A DNA stretch of 64,000 bases from Simmondsia chinensis (Eukaryota > Streptophyta > Magnoliopsida > Caryophyllales > Simmondsiaceae): assembly GCA_018398585.1 (NCBI GenBank), contig JAGTTD010000001.1, positions 4,714,501-4,778,500 on the forward strand. Reading direction: 5' to 3'. The notes beneath the pieces were generated by a model. It saw nothing but the letters and a program-made list of their open reading frames with translations. It had not been told where the DNA came from and did no database searches. Position numbers and translations under genes: made by a program. Positions 43,517-55,300 of the stretch are shown here, piece after piece. Every line of letters starts with the position of its first letter. Positions within the stretch are counted from its first letter, which is position 1.

Positions 43517-43900
43517 CTAGTTAGTTGACCCATTTGCTTTTTTGAAAACTTGTTTTAAAGAAATGTAGTCAAATGAGGAACTGATGGTATGAATATCTTC
43601 TACCATAGTTGCAATCTTAGCAGGAGTAGAATAAGAACTATTAAGAGCCTTAATAACAATCTCATTATTATCTTCAAGAATAATCCTACAGGCCCCCAGC
43701 CTACTAGCAAAAAATAGGGCATCTCCAGTGGCAACTCCTTTAGCCGCAGTAATTGACACACTCTTGAGCTTTCTGGTCCCATCAAACAATATTTCCCCAT
43801 GATTATTATGAGCAATAAGGCCTGCTGCAACCATGTTCCCTTACTCTAAACAATCAAAATTTACCTTTAACCACTCCTGATAAGGAGGAGCCCAAGATAC
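43517..43900 (-). pseudogene. RNase H-like (RVT_3 type) retroelement fragment
   Basis: The minus strand reads WAPPYQEWLKVNFDC, then an in-frame stop, then GLIAHNNHGEILFDG, GDALFFASRLGACRIILEDN and the end of the domain. These are features of the plant LINE-associated RNase H fold (W.PP....KVNFD, then the A/L-rich helices). No reverse transcriptase part is nearby. It stands ~300 bp upstream of the WRKY start. Confidence 0.75.
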
Positions 43901-44173
43901 CATCTCGTTTTGCACTTATCTATCCTTTTTCTCGTGTCTCTCATGTCATCCTCATCCTCCATTCTATTTTAGAAATTTCATTCCAAAAATATATGCCTTG
44001 CTAGGATAACCGACCTAACTGGATATGCTTTGCTAGGATAACCGATCTAACTGGATATGCTTTCATTTCATTCCCTGAATAAGGCATTGTTCTTGTTTTT
44101 CCATATCTACCAGCACACAAAGATAAACTTATAGTGGGAAAAATGTTCTTTTATGTTATATAATTATATTGTG

Positions 44174-44993
44174 GAGTCGGTTCCCAAAATAATGCTGAAA
44201 AAAAAAATAATGCTAAAAAATAAATATTTATCAATCTACTATTGAACCGCGTTTTATAAACGCGGTTATACTAAACCCCGTTCAAAAAACGAGGTTATAT
44301 GTAAAAATAACCGCATCAAAAACAAAAAATTATATAAAGCATAAACCGCGTTTAGAAAACGCGGTTTACTATCATATGAACTGCATTTAGTAAACACGGT
44401 TATAGTGCTTTATGAGTAAAATAATATAAATAACAAACTAATAGATATATATAAACAACGAACTACTATATGAAAAATAATATAAATAAAACATAAATAA
44501 ATGTTCAAAAAAATGAAACATAAATAAATATTACCGTCATATATTTCACTGCTACTAGCTGCTAACCGAGCCTCGTGCTCCTTTTTCATCTTGCATATCA
44601 ATACATTATGATATTTTCTCTTATAGAACTCACGTGTGACCCTTCGTGTATAGTCATTTCATCCATTTCATTTTGAATTCGTTTCGAGCGTGGGCGTCCT
44701 TGACTTGAAGACTTGTCCTTTACAATGAAATGAACCGCGTCTTCTAGACGCGTTTTAGTCATATATTAACCGCGTCTTAAAGATGCGGTTTATCTTCATA
44801 TGAACCGCGAACGCGGTTTATGTTCACATGAAACGCGTCTTTAAGGCGCGTTTTATGAAGGGAAAAAACTAATTCGGTTATTTTTGGAGTGAACCGCGTT
44901 TAAACGCGGTTCAACAGTAGATTGGTAATTATTTATTTTTTGGCATTATTTTTTTATTTTTTTATTTTTCAACATTATTTTGGGAACCGACTC
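44174..44993. mobile_element. Mutator-type MITE carrying ACCGCGT/ACGCGGT palindromes
   Basis: Inverted ends gagtcggttcccaaaataat / attattttgggaaccgactc extend for ~80 bp each. The 9-bp duplication tatattgtg is perfect (44165-44173 and 44994-45002). Inside both arms are small palindromes such as aaccgcgttttataaacgc (44255), ccgcgtttagaaaacgcgg (44346), ccgcgaacgcgg (44805) and ccgcgtttaaacgcgg (44893). No convincing coding sequence. Confidence 0.9.
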
Positions 44994-45034
44994 TATATTG
45001 TGAGATTTAGTAATTTTTTTTGTAATATATAAAT

Positions 45035-45593
45035 TCTAGGATTATTTACATTTTAGTACCTCGAGTTTTTTGAAAAATAGTAAAAAGACCCTAATATTTT
45101 TGAATTATTAAAAAGGCCCTAATGTTTTTCTCGTACTAATAAAAAGGCCCCTAAGTTTTTTTCGTTTTAATAAAAAGACCCTTCTCCGGCATGATAATAT
45201 CATCTTCTGACGACAAAGTTGATGTGCCAACTAGTTTTTTTATTAATGCTATAGTAAAATGACAAAAATAACCTTCAATAATAATATTTTTAAACAAATT
45301 AAGTAAAAATATATAGTGTCTACACAATAGAACATCTCGAATTTCATGCTTATAAAGTAACTATAAGAGTATTAAAAAGGTACTCTTATCATTTTACAGT
45401 AGTATTACTAAAAAAACAGTTGTCACATCAACTCTGTAGACGAAAAATGATGTTATCACGTTGGAGATGGGTCTTTTTGTTAATACAACAAAAACATAAG
45501 AACCTTTTTAATAATTCAAAAAGGTCATGGTCCCTTTTATTATTTTTAAAAATAACAAGTACTAAAATATAAATAACTCTAAATTTTTTCAGT
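45035..45593. mobile_element. Foldback MITE, same family as 25782-26158
   Basis: Left: ggattatttacattttagta with repeated aaaaaggcccctaag-type blocks. Right: mirrored gacccttttat...aagtactaaaatataaataact. The flanks taaattcta and taaattttt could be a decayed 9-bp duplication. Confidence 0.7.
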
Positions 45594-46071
45594 ATATCAA
45601 TTACAGTGAGATAATTATTTAATCCAAAAATCGAAGATTGCTTGACTGACCGCTACGCACAATTGATGTGATAAAATGGAAAGATAATATATGCTCTGTT
45701 TTTAAAGAGTGTTAAAGCCACGCACTTGCAAGTCGTAACTGTGGCAGATATACGACGTTGTATTCACATAAAATCAGTATAAAGTTAGTTTCAATAATTA
45801 TAGAGCCATTTTTTTGGTTGAGAGAATAGTTAACTAAATTAACAAAAAAAAAAAGGGAAATTAAGTTGTAAATCAATTAAGGGTAGTTTAGGATATGAAT
45901 CCAGGTTAGCTTATCTCGGATTTGATCATTATCTTCCATCGCGATAGTAACTTTAAAGATTTAGGCTACAAGCTCTAAAATTACATTAACACTTAATTAG
46001 GATTTAGGGTAATGAAAGTCTAAGGGTATGACCCATCTAATAACTCTATTTATTTGCGTGGATTATCTCAA

Positions 46072-47530
46072 TACAACAACAATAACATATCCAATGCCTC
46101 AAAAGGTCCTGTGTATGCAGAGTCTGGGAGGGGTGGAATGTACCCAGCGTTACCCTTTCAGGGTGGTACCCTAACGAGAGGCTATTTCTGAGGACCACCA
46201 ACCTAAGAAGCATGAAAAGTATGAAAGCATGGAAACATAAAGCATACAAGCATCGAGGTGAAAAAGCATACATAACGACAAAATGCAAGCATATAGAGAG
46301 TATAAGCAGCGAGTAGGCAATACAACAACAAGGCAACAGACCATAAGAACACTAAGCAACCAACATACTGTAGAACTACGTATAAACAAACAGGTAGGCA
46401 AAAAGCCTCGTGGCACTAGTACTAGCTTGGAAGTGCTCATCAATCCTAAACCGCTATATCGGTTACACCTATATTAATCCTCCACTGAGCTCTATATAGG
46501 GCCATCTCCTTATTTAGGTTGAGATAAACGAGGTCTTGTCGAATTGCCTCCATCCAGCTCTTATTTGGTTGGCCTCTCCCCCTCTTCCTATCTGTAATAT
46601 GGAGTTGTTAGCATCTCCTGATAGGGGTAGTGGTCGATCTCCTCCTAACATACCCAAACCACCGTAGACATTGCTCCCTTAACTTGCCCTCGATTGGGGT
46701 CATGCCTAATTTATTTCTTACAATGTCATTTCTTGTCCTATCCTTCCTTATGTGTCCATATATTCATCTCAACATCCTTATCTCCGCCACCTTCAGATTC
46801 TAAGTGTGATGATGCTTAACTGGCCAGCACTCCGCCTCGTAAAATATAGCCGGTCTCACTAATATCTTATAGTATTTTCCCTTTAACTTTAATGGGAATG
46901 TCCTATCACACAGTACCGCAGAGGTCATCCTCCATTTATGCCAACCCACTTTAATCCCGTTGTTAACATCTGCGTTCGCTTCACCGTCTTGTTGCACCAT
47001 GGAACCCAAGTATTTAAAGCACTTTTTCTGCTGTATGACTCCGATCCAATCTTGACATCTTCTATACTTGGCCTGGTAAAGGTACAGGACTTGACGTCCA
47101 TATACTCGGTCATAGATCTACTGAGTCTTAAACCTTTCAATTCCAAGGCCGTTCTCCAAAGTTCTAGCTTCTCATTCACCTCCTCCCTAAACTTCCCCAC
47201 CAGAACTATATCATCTGCCAAGAGCATGCACCAAGGCACATCCCCTTGGATGTGACCAGTGAGTTCGTCTATAACCAGAATGAACAAAAAGGGACTCAAG
47301 GCTAATCCTTGGTGTACCCTAACTGTAATGGGGAAAGCGTCTGTCTCTCTTTCCGCTGTGCGCACATTGGTTAAATGCGTCTTTGTACATGTCTTTAATG
47401 ACTCGGATATAGGGCTAGGGGATGCCTTTGCCCTCCAAGACCCTCCATAGGACCTCTCTCGGTATTCTATCATATGCCTTTTCCAAATCAATGAAAACTA
47501 TGTCGTGTCCCAATCAATAGCATTGCCTAA
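46072..47530 (-). mobile_element. RTE-clade LINE, 5'-truncated and degenerate
   Basis: The minus strand encodes RT motifs VHQGLALSPFLFILVIDE, WCMLLADDIVLVG and LELWRTALELKGLRLSRS, then a C-terminal part (LKLKGKYYKILVRPAIFYEAECWPVK), broken by stops and frameshifts. Downstream come a ~350-bp 3' UTR and the common tail ending at 46072 with TTGTTG. The LADD motif and the TTG-repeat tail point to the plant RTE clade rather than L1. The protein would reverse-transcribe RNA at a nicked target; this copy cannot. Confidence 0.88.
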
Positions 47531-47624
47531 TTATTTTGTCAAACCCAATTTAGTAATAATTCATTTAAAGATTGTGTCAAGAGTTGGGTACAACCTCAAC
47601 ACTGAACACCCGTGAAAACATGTT

Positions 47625-48115
47625 TCACTATAGGTTAGGCTATATCATAAGACAATCACACAAATAAACTGATACAAATCAATGCCGATCTGGCTCACGA
47701 AATCCAATCAAACATCACAAACACTCAAATCAATAGCTACAGGACAGTAATCGGCTGCCCCGGATTGTATATATGTATGTATGTATGTAACTCCGATGGG
47801 GTATTACAAGTATAGTAATAGAGAAAGTGGGAGATATAGAAAAGATTCAGGGGGAGAGAGAGAGCTACATAACACATAAATCTCAACATAATCACTACTC
47901 TAACCCTAACACCCATTTATACTTACTAATTAGGGTTTAGGTTGATGATGTGGCAATTTGTGCGGACGTGACATCGCTGATGTGGCGCTGATGTAATAGT
48001 CGATGACATGGCAGTCGGGAAGACTCGAGACTAATTCCGGCATGACCCTCAGTAATATTCGTATCTGTTTCACTATAGTCTAGACTATAATCATAAGACA
48101 ATCACACAAAGAAAT
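47625..48115. repeat. Pair of ~45-bp direct repeats with a (TGTA) microsatellite between
   Basis: Phrases gtttcactatag...cataagacaatcacacaaa occur at about 47627-47670 and 48067-48110. Between them are atgtatgtatgtatgta (about 47776) and GA-rich and telomere-box-like sequence. The pair might be the remains of a small LTR element; unassigned. Confidence 0.4.
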
Positions 48116-48271
48116 GTAATATTCCTAGCAATCAAATTATGTCTACAAGTAGCCAAAACATCGTAGTACTAAATGTAAATAATCTTAAAGAAAAATAGCC
48201 TCTTGCTGTAGCAAGAAAAGAAAACCATGGTGGTTTAAGGTAAGGGGTATTCCGTTGACTTAAGACTAAGG

Positions 48272-48754
48272 GCCTGTTTGGGATTACTTATTTTGGAAAA
48301 ATAAGGGGTTTTTTTATAAAAAAAAAGCACTTTTTTGGAATCTGGATGGTGTTTGGCAAACATCAAAAAGCGCTTTTTATTAAAAGCAGAAGCTATTTTT
48401 CTACTTATAAGTAAAAGCAGAAATTTGGTGCTTCTGATTATAAGTAGAAGCAGAATCAAAAACTTAAAATTTTAAGGACAAAAATACTGTTACTCAAACC
48501 TTAAAATTGCATCATGCCCTATCATCTTTCAAAACCCTAACCTTATACCCAACCAATTTGGTCATTTTCGATAATTTGACCAAAAAAGCACTTTTTTAAA
48601 ATACTGGCCAAACACTAACAATAATAAAATAAGCATTTTTGACTGGTTGATCCAAACACAAACTGCTTCTTCAAAACAGCACTTTTTACATAAGTGCTTT
48701 TTACAGAAAGTACTTTTGAAATAAGCAGTTTTTTCACAGCAATCCCAAACAGGC
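48272..48754. mobile_element. hAT-type MITE (GCCTGTTTGGGATT ends)
   Basis: The termini gcctgtttgggattac and gcaatcccaaacaggc are inverted. Subterminal sequence is full of agcactttttt / aaaaagtgct words that fold on each other. Flanking 8-mers do not match, so the insertion site is decayed. Confidence 0.7.
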
Positions 48755-48864
48755 ACAAAGTCAAAGCATGGCCAAAAAGTCAAAATGCGGTCCCCTATCT
48801 CCCGTATGCATGTACGTAATGCGTATGGCTCGCTCATCATCAGTGATGGGTTAGAGGAAACTGA

Positions 48865-49360
48865 AGATCATAAAAGTAATAAAATCTCTATGTATTATAG
48901 AGAAGTTATCATTTTTAAAATCCTTCTGAGCCAACTTTAAACAATTTTGGATAGTGTCTTTTAAACTTTTTAAAAAAAAAGAAGAAGAACAAAAAATAAG
49001 TTATAAAAGTCATAAATCTCCCAAAAAATAAAACTATCTGTCAAATAAAGCGGTTTAGATAATATAAAAACAACCCATGCATTGCACGAGAAAAACTTAA
49101 TGGTGACTAAAGATCATAAAAGCAATAAAATCTTTATAAAAAAGTTACACTTTATAAAATCCTTCTGACCTAATTTTTAAAATTTTAGATAGTGTTTTTT
49201 AAACTTCTAAGAAAAAAGGAAGAAAACACAAAACAAGTTATAAAACTCATAAATCTCCCATGAAAAAAAAAATAGGACTAACATGATTTACAACTATCAA
49301 ATAAAGCAGTTTAGATAATATAAAAACAATCCGTGCATCACACAGATAAACCTAATGATA
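48865..49360. repeat. Two diverged ~245-bp tandem units with Helitron-like ends
   Basis: Both units start gatcataaaag.aataaaatct, pass ccttctga.c.aa.ttt and end ataaagc.gtttagataatat, then ccatgcattgcacgaga or ccgtgcatcacacagat. The last phrase resembles the 3' hairpin of plant Helitrons. Confidence 0.65.
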
Positions 49361-49499
49361 CAGAAAGTAAACTGTCTATTCCCCTCTTGTCTCAGTGGTT
49401 GGATTGATAGTTGCCAAACCTCAAGATGCGTGTTCAATTGCAGCATTCCTCTGCCGCATGACATTATCAATGTACAAAAAAATAAAGTAAACTAAAATT

Positions 49500-51110
49500 T
49501 ATCATTTAGTTATTCTGAGACTTATAAATATTTATTATATATGTGTCATATTTATTATATATGTGTCTTAATTATATTATATAGTGATCCAGAAAAAAAT
49601 TTATATTATATATAATAAAATACTATGAGATTTAAAATATTATAACCTGGACACTTATAATATGGCCAATCTTTGTAAAAAATACTAATATGATAAATGA
49701 TTATTATATGAGCCATATTAGTAATTGTAGTGAAATATATATCAAAATAATATTTAGTTCAATAATTTTTAAGAAAAAGTTAAGCAAATTCTGAAAAAGA
49801 ATATTGTTATATTATTGAAAATAATATTTTTCATGGAAAAAGTGTCGAATTTGCATAGAGAATACCTTATTGACAAAATTTAAAGTTTCAAAGTACTCGA
49901 GTGTATAAAATTTTTAAATATCAAGTATCTTACTATATAAATTAAAAAAGTAAGAATTAATGTTATAAATGTTTAGATCTCAAGGTATTTAAATAATTAA
50001 AATTCAAAAAATAAAGGCTCAATATGTATATATAAGTGATAAATAATTATTGGTTTTTAAATAATAATTAATTTAATATTATTTTTATAATTTATTAATT
50101 TTTGTTTATAATTAGGTAGACAACAAAAAGATAATTTAAATTATGTTTACAGTTTTACTCATTATTAGAACTATTTAATTATAATCATTTATAGAACATA
50201 AAATTATTATTTTTCTAAAAGAAATAATGTACGGACATGTACTTTTCATCATTTGATGACGGATGTGTATTTTCTTTTGTAAATGCTCCATGGTGATAAA
50301 AAATAATTTTTTATATTGGCAAATATTTAATTCTTTATGTTATATGATAGTCCAAAGATAATAATTTACGTTGTATATTAAAAAAAATGACTATGATTAA
50401 ACAGCCATAATAATAAGCAAAATTACAAAATCATGCATGGATAATATAATCTAAATATTTAATAAATAATTTAATTCAAATTACTTATTTCTAATTATTA
50501 ACATAATGTATATTTAATTTAAAAACTACATCCCTAATTATGATAGATAATGTAAATTTAATTTAACTCAAATATGTATTATAAAGTCAAATATCCCGTA
50601 CTAATTAAAATAAAAATTTATATATTAGTTTAATTAAAAAAATTAATAAATAATTATATTAAATATTATATGATTATAAATATTAAAATATTAAATTACA
50701 AAAGAAATAAAAGTGAATGTAAGCATCTGTCTGAGGGGAGGTACTCAGGAAATTAAAAAAAAAACTTTAATGTGACTTGGCGTCTACGTGGACAAGCTTT
50801 TCCATGTAGATGTCACGCATGGAAATATTTTTGCAAAAGTACCATTTTTAGTAATTTTTTTTTTTTTATGTTATTTCAAGCAGTGACTCTGATCTACCGA
50901 TATAGACATAAACCTTTACCAACATGGGTTTGACCTGTGTTAAATTGTTGCGAGCTTGCCATGTCTCCACTTTTTAAAATGGGTTAGACTTTCATGACAT
51001 AGGTCCGTCCTTTAACCTAGATTCTAGTTCGATGTAGACATGACCCGTTAGTAACACATGTTTAATCCGTGTTGAACCGGTTCACCAAAAAAAAAAAAAA
51101 AAAAAAAAAG
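49500..51110. other. Very AT-rich gene-free stretch
   Basis: No coding sequence is seen. It consists of AT-rich DNA with a run of about 21 A near 51090-51110. 50875-51080 contains a less AT-rich unidentified repeat with gacatgacccg and aacccatg words. Confidence 0.6.
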
Positions 51111-51324
51111 CACCATTAGTCCAGCTGTTATAGGAATAAGTAGACAGAAGTTAACACACGAGCTTGCAAGTTGAACCTTAAGAATTGGATTGCAGGCTAA
51201 CCGCCATGCCGATTCCTAAATATCGACCATACTTTACCGAAAAAGGGAGTTATTAATTTACACCATTTTCATAATATTTTTAAATTTATTAAAATTAGTT
51301 GTTCATCTTTTTTATGTTCAAATT

Positions 51325-51900
51325 AGTCTTCAAGGGCGTAAACGAGTCGAGCCCAACATCCCCTTCTTCAAACTCGAGTTCGATAAGGCTTATCAAGCTT
51401 GAGTTCTAGCCGAGCTCTTGTCGAGCATTTCTAACCTTCGTTCAAACTTGATTCGATAAGAATATAATGTGTGCGATACTCGGCTCATTGGTTCGTAAGG
51501 TTTATCGAGCCAAGTCGAGCTAGTTATCGAGTCGAGTCAAGCTCATTATCAAGCCCAATTGAGTTTAAAATCGAGTCGAGCTCCTTAATAGCCAAGCTTT
51601 TTAAGTTATTATCGAGTCATTATCTAACCATTTTTGAACCAATACCAACTGTTATCAAGCTCATAACAAGCCCTTAATGAGCTTATATCGAGCTCCTTAA
51701 CGAGCTATTATTGAGCCCGTATCGAACTGTTCGTGATCATTAGGGCGGCTAGGCTCGTTAAGCTTATTGAGCCTGCTTGAACTCGACTTGATAAGTTATC
51801 GAATCCTTACAATGAACAGGAACGAACCCTAATCGAATTCAAACACGAGTAGTTCATCGAACGTTCAGTTCATTTGTACCCTTCCAATACTTTTTGGTTT
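51325..51900. repeat. GAGTCGAGCTC-rich dispersed repeat, copy 3
   Basis: Starts agggcgtaaacgagtcgag and ends cagttcatttgtacccttcc, an inverted pair. The interior is dense in tatcgagc and gagctcctta words, as at 20085 and 40475. Confidence 0.55.
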
Positions 51901-52281
51901 GTTTAAATTAATTCATCATTTTCTATTTGTTTAAAATGGTCCTTATTCTATATTTGATAAACCAGCAATTTTGATCATTATTAAAAAAATATTTTTATCA
52001 CAAAATAAAATATTAAATTTTCTTTTAAAAAAATAACAAATTTAAACAAACTTAAAAACTTTACGGTCCAATGACGCAAATAACTCGCTAAAAACAGACA
52101 AAAGCCCAGAAAAGAATAAAAAAAAAAAAAGGTGATGTCTTGATTCTTGCTAGAGCGGCAATTTCCCGGGCTAATTTAGGGTTTCTCTTTTCGATTCCCT
52201 CCCCTTTTTCAAAATTTGCCTCCCGATCTTCCCCTATGAAGACACGGATTGGGGACGAATCTATGTTCATCAACGAAACAC

Positions 52282-52298
52282 TTAAACCCTAACCCTAA
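52282..52298 (+). promoter_or_regulatory. Telo-box in the TRAIP-like gene leader
   Basis: aaaccctaaccctaa lies ~45 bp upstream of the start codon. AAACCCTAA boxes are known in plant genes tied to DNA replication and cell proliferation. That suits a replication-stress ligase, but function here is inferred. Confidence 0.6.
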
Positions 52299-52340
52299 TT
52301 CTAGAGAGAGAACGAGAGAGAGAAGGGGAAGAGGGTGAAA

Positions 52341-55300
52341 ATGGCATTCGCCAAGACCATATGCTCCATCTGTTACGAGGATCTGAAGCCCATTGTCGAG
52401 GACCTCCAGGCCATTTCCATTTGCGGCCATGTCTTTCACGAGCTCTGGTACTCTCTTTCTCTCTCTCTTTCTTCCCCCCCTTTATCCATTTCTGCAAAAC
52501 CCTAATATTGCTTTGTTCCGTGATATTTGTCCAAATAGGTAAATGTGTCTGTAGTAACAGAGTAGCCTAGTAAGTAGTAGAGTTGCAACATGCTTAAATA
52601 GGTATATGCGCTTATAGTAATAAGGTAGTCTAATAAGCAGTAGAATTGATACATGCCCAAATAGGTATATCATCCTATAGTGACATGTTAGCCTAATAAG
52701 TAGTGGAATTGATACATGCCCAAATAGGTATATTGGCCTATAGTAACATGTTAGCTCAATAAGTAGTGGAACTGATATATGCTCAAGTAGGTATATTGGC
52801 CTATAGTAACATGTTAGCCCAATAAGTAGTGGAATTGATACATGCCCAAATAGGTGTATTGGTCTATAGTAATAGGGTAGCCTAATAAGTAGTAAAACTA
52901 ATGCCCGTTCAAATAGGTGTTTGGGCTTATAGTAGTAGCGTAGTCCAATAAGTGGTGGAATTGAAACATGCTCAAGTAGGTACATGGCTTAGAGTAACAG
53001 GATAACCTAATAAGTGGTTGAATTGATATATGTCCAAATAGGTGTACGAGCTTATAGTAATAGGATAGCCCAATAAGGGTAGGCCTGGCACAGGAAAGGG
53101 ACATTCTATAAACAGCGGTAATCATTATATTACAAAGACATCAATAGTAATCAAATGTCGTCTTTATCTTTCTTCCCTTTTATCTCTTTAATTTCAATAT
53201 TTTTCCAGTCTATTTTAGTTTTCAATCTACTTCGATTATGGAACGTATCCTTATGTTATTTTGAAACTCTAAGTCTGCAGCAATGGTTCGAGTACTGCAC
53301 AAACCCTAAGAAGCATACGTGTCCGTTCTGCAAGCAATGCTGCTCCCTGAAGAATGTCGGCCGCCTTTACTTCCAGTCCATTGGCGAGGTGGCTGATTCG
53401 GCGGCTGTTTCTCAGTCTCAGAATCGGGTTGATTCCAACGAAAGTGCGGAGGTGATGCGGATAGAGGTCAAGAAGTTGGAGGCGAAGGTTGCCGGGTTAA
53501 ATTTGGCTCTGGATCAGCACCAAAAAGAGGCTACACAACTCGCCGAAGAGGTATTTTTGCTGGAATTTATGATTGTGATTAGTTTGGTTGCCAGGAAAGT
53601 TGAGTGTCATAAAATTTTCAACTTTCTCCTTTAGGTTATTATTTCAGTGGATTTCTTTGTGTGTTGATTCTCGTAGAAAAGGGACAAAATGTGTTGGAAA
53701 AGATTGAGATTTCTCATTCATAATGTTCTTGTAGTGGTCGTTTATGGATGTATTGTAGCTAATTTAATTGCTAATTAGATGTACAGCATTTGGACAATGT
53801 AACTTTTTTTTGGGGTAAATATTTGGACAATGTAATTGATTTACAGTTAGTTCTATATGGATTTACCTAAGGGGTTAGCTCAAGTGTAAGGCACTTGAAC
53901 TTGATATCTTATAATCCTTTAGGGTTTCAATCTTACCATTGGATGGAAATAATTCATTTGGGTTGGCCATTGGGATTGTGGCTATTTGACCTTATTACAC
54001 GTAGGGAAACCTTTGAATGGGTGATGTGAATAATCTATGGATTAGCTGAGGTGGACACGAGTTGGCCCCGAAAAGCCCTCTTAACAAAAAAATTCTATTA
54101 GAATTTTCTGGTGAATCCAAATATCTTTTTTGCTTACATCCATAATGGTTTTTGCAAATCTTGCTAGTCTTTTTAGTATCTTTGGTTCTTTGAGAACAGT
54201 CTCATCTATTGCTTTTTTGGATGTGACTTGTTGGCTATTGACTTCCCTAATGGTGTTAAGTATTACCTTTTAGCTGCGGCTTTGCAAGGATCAATTGACC
54301 AATGAAGGAATACGGAAAAGGGACGCCTTGAAACAGAAGGAGTTTCTTCAGGCAGTGCTTGAATCAAAATCCAGTGTATGTTTTAGTTTTATTCTCTACC
54401 TAGGAATAAATCGGTTTCTAGTTTTTATTTACTGATGAACTGTGATGAACTCTGTTGTAGGAGCTTCTTAGATCAACGATGGAATGTTCTAGGTTGCAAG
54501 AGACAAACTTAGCATTAGCCAAGGAGCTCGCAGCTTTAAAACTGTATCTTCATTTTTATCATCACATATGAGAATGTCTTTGTGTTCACATTTAATATTT
54601 TCCCCGCATATTCTTGTTCTTTTTGTCTGACATAATTGCAATTTAGGGTTTCTGATTGCAACCTGGAAGAAGAGGAGGTTATGAAGCTTGCTTCGTTGGG
54701 TAATGATGGAAATGGCCAGGATACAGTTGATGTTCTCAAGAAGTCATTGGTTATTCGTAATAAGTAAGTGAACTTTTTGAACTTTTTCTTTTTGGTATAT
54801 TTGGAGCTATAGAAAGTATTGTCTGGATTCGGACGAGTAGGGCTGTAGCATTATCTTGAACTGTCTATGATAGCCATAGTTTCAATCACTCTCTCATCCT
54901 ATGGTTTGTGCAATTATATATTGATCACTAGAACAGATTTCTAACTCAATGATCAAATACTTTTGTGAACCCATGTAAGTCCTATTTTGCATTGCTCTGG
55001 ATTTGTATTGTGGCTCGCACAACATTACTATGCCATTATGCTACAAGTTCATAGAGAAAGTCTTTTGAATATCCTATCTGCCTATGTTGCCATGTTCTTT
55101 GCTGCAATCAGTAAACTGAATCTTGCTACCTTCAGTTTGTGTTTATAGTCAATTCACTAAAGAAATGATGAAATTCACCAACTAGGAAACCTTATAGACA
55201 ACTTATTACAATGCTACCAATTCAGGGAAACAGGGAACCTGGAAAAACAAAAAAAAGGATTCCTGTAAACTAATTTTTTATGATGTTTGCTGGCGAAGTT

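Noticed and set aside
49385..49450. Possible tRNA-like sequence (gtctcagtggttgg ... gcgtgttcaattgc)
   Set aside because: The boxes are weak, no cloverleaf could be drawn, and no second copy supports a SINE.
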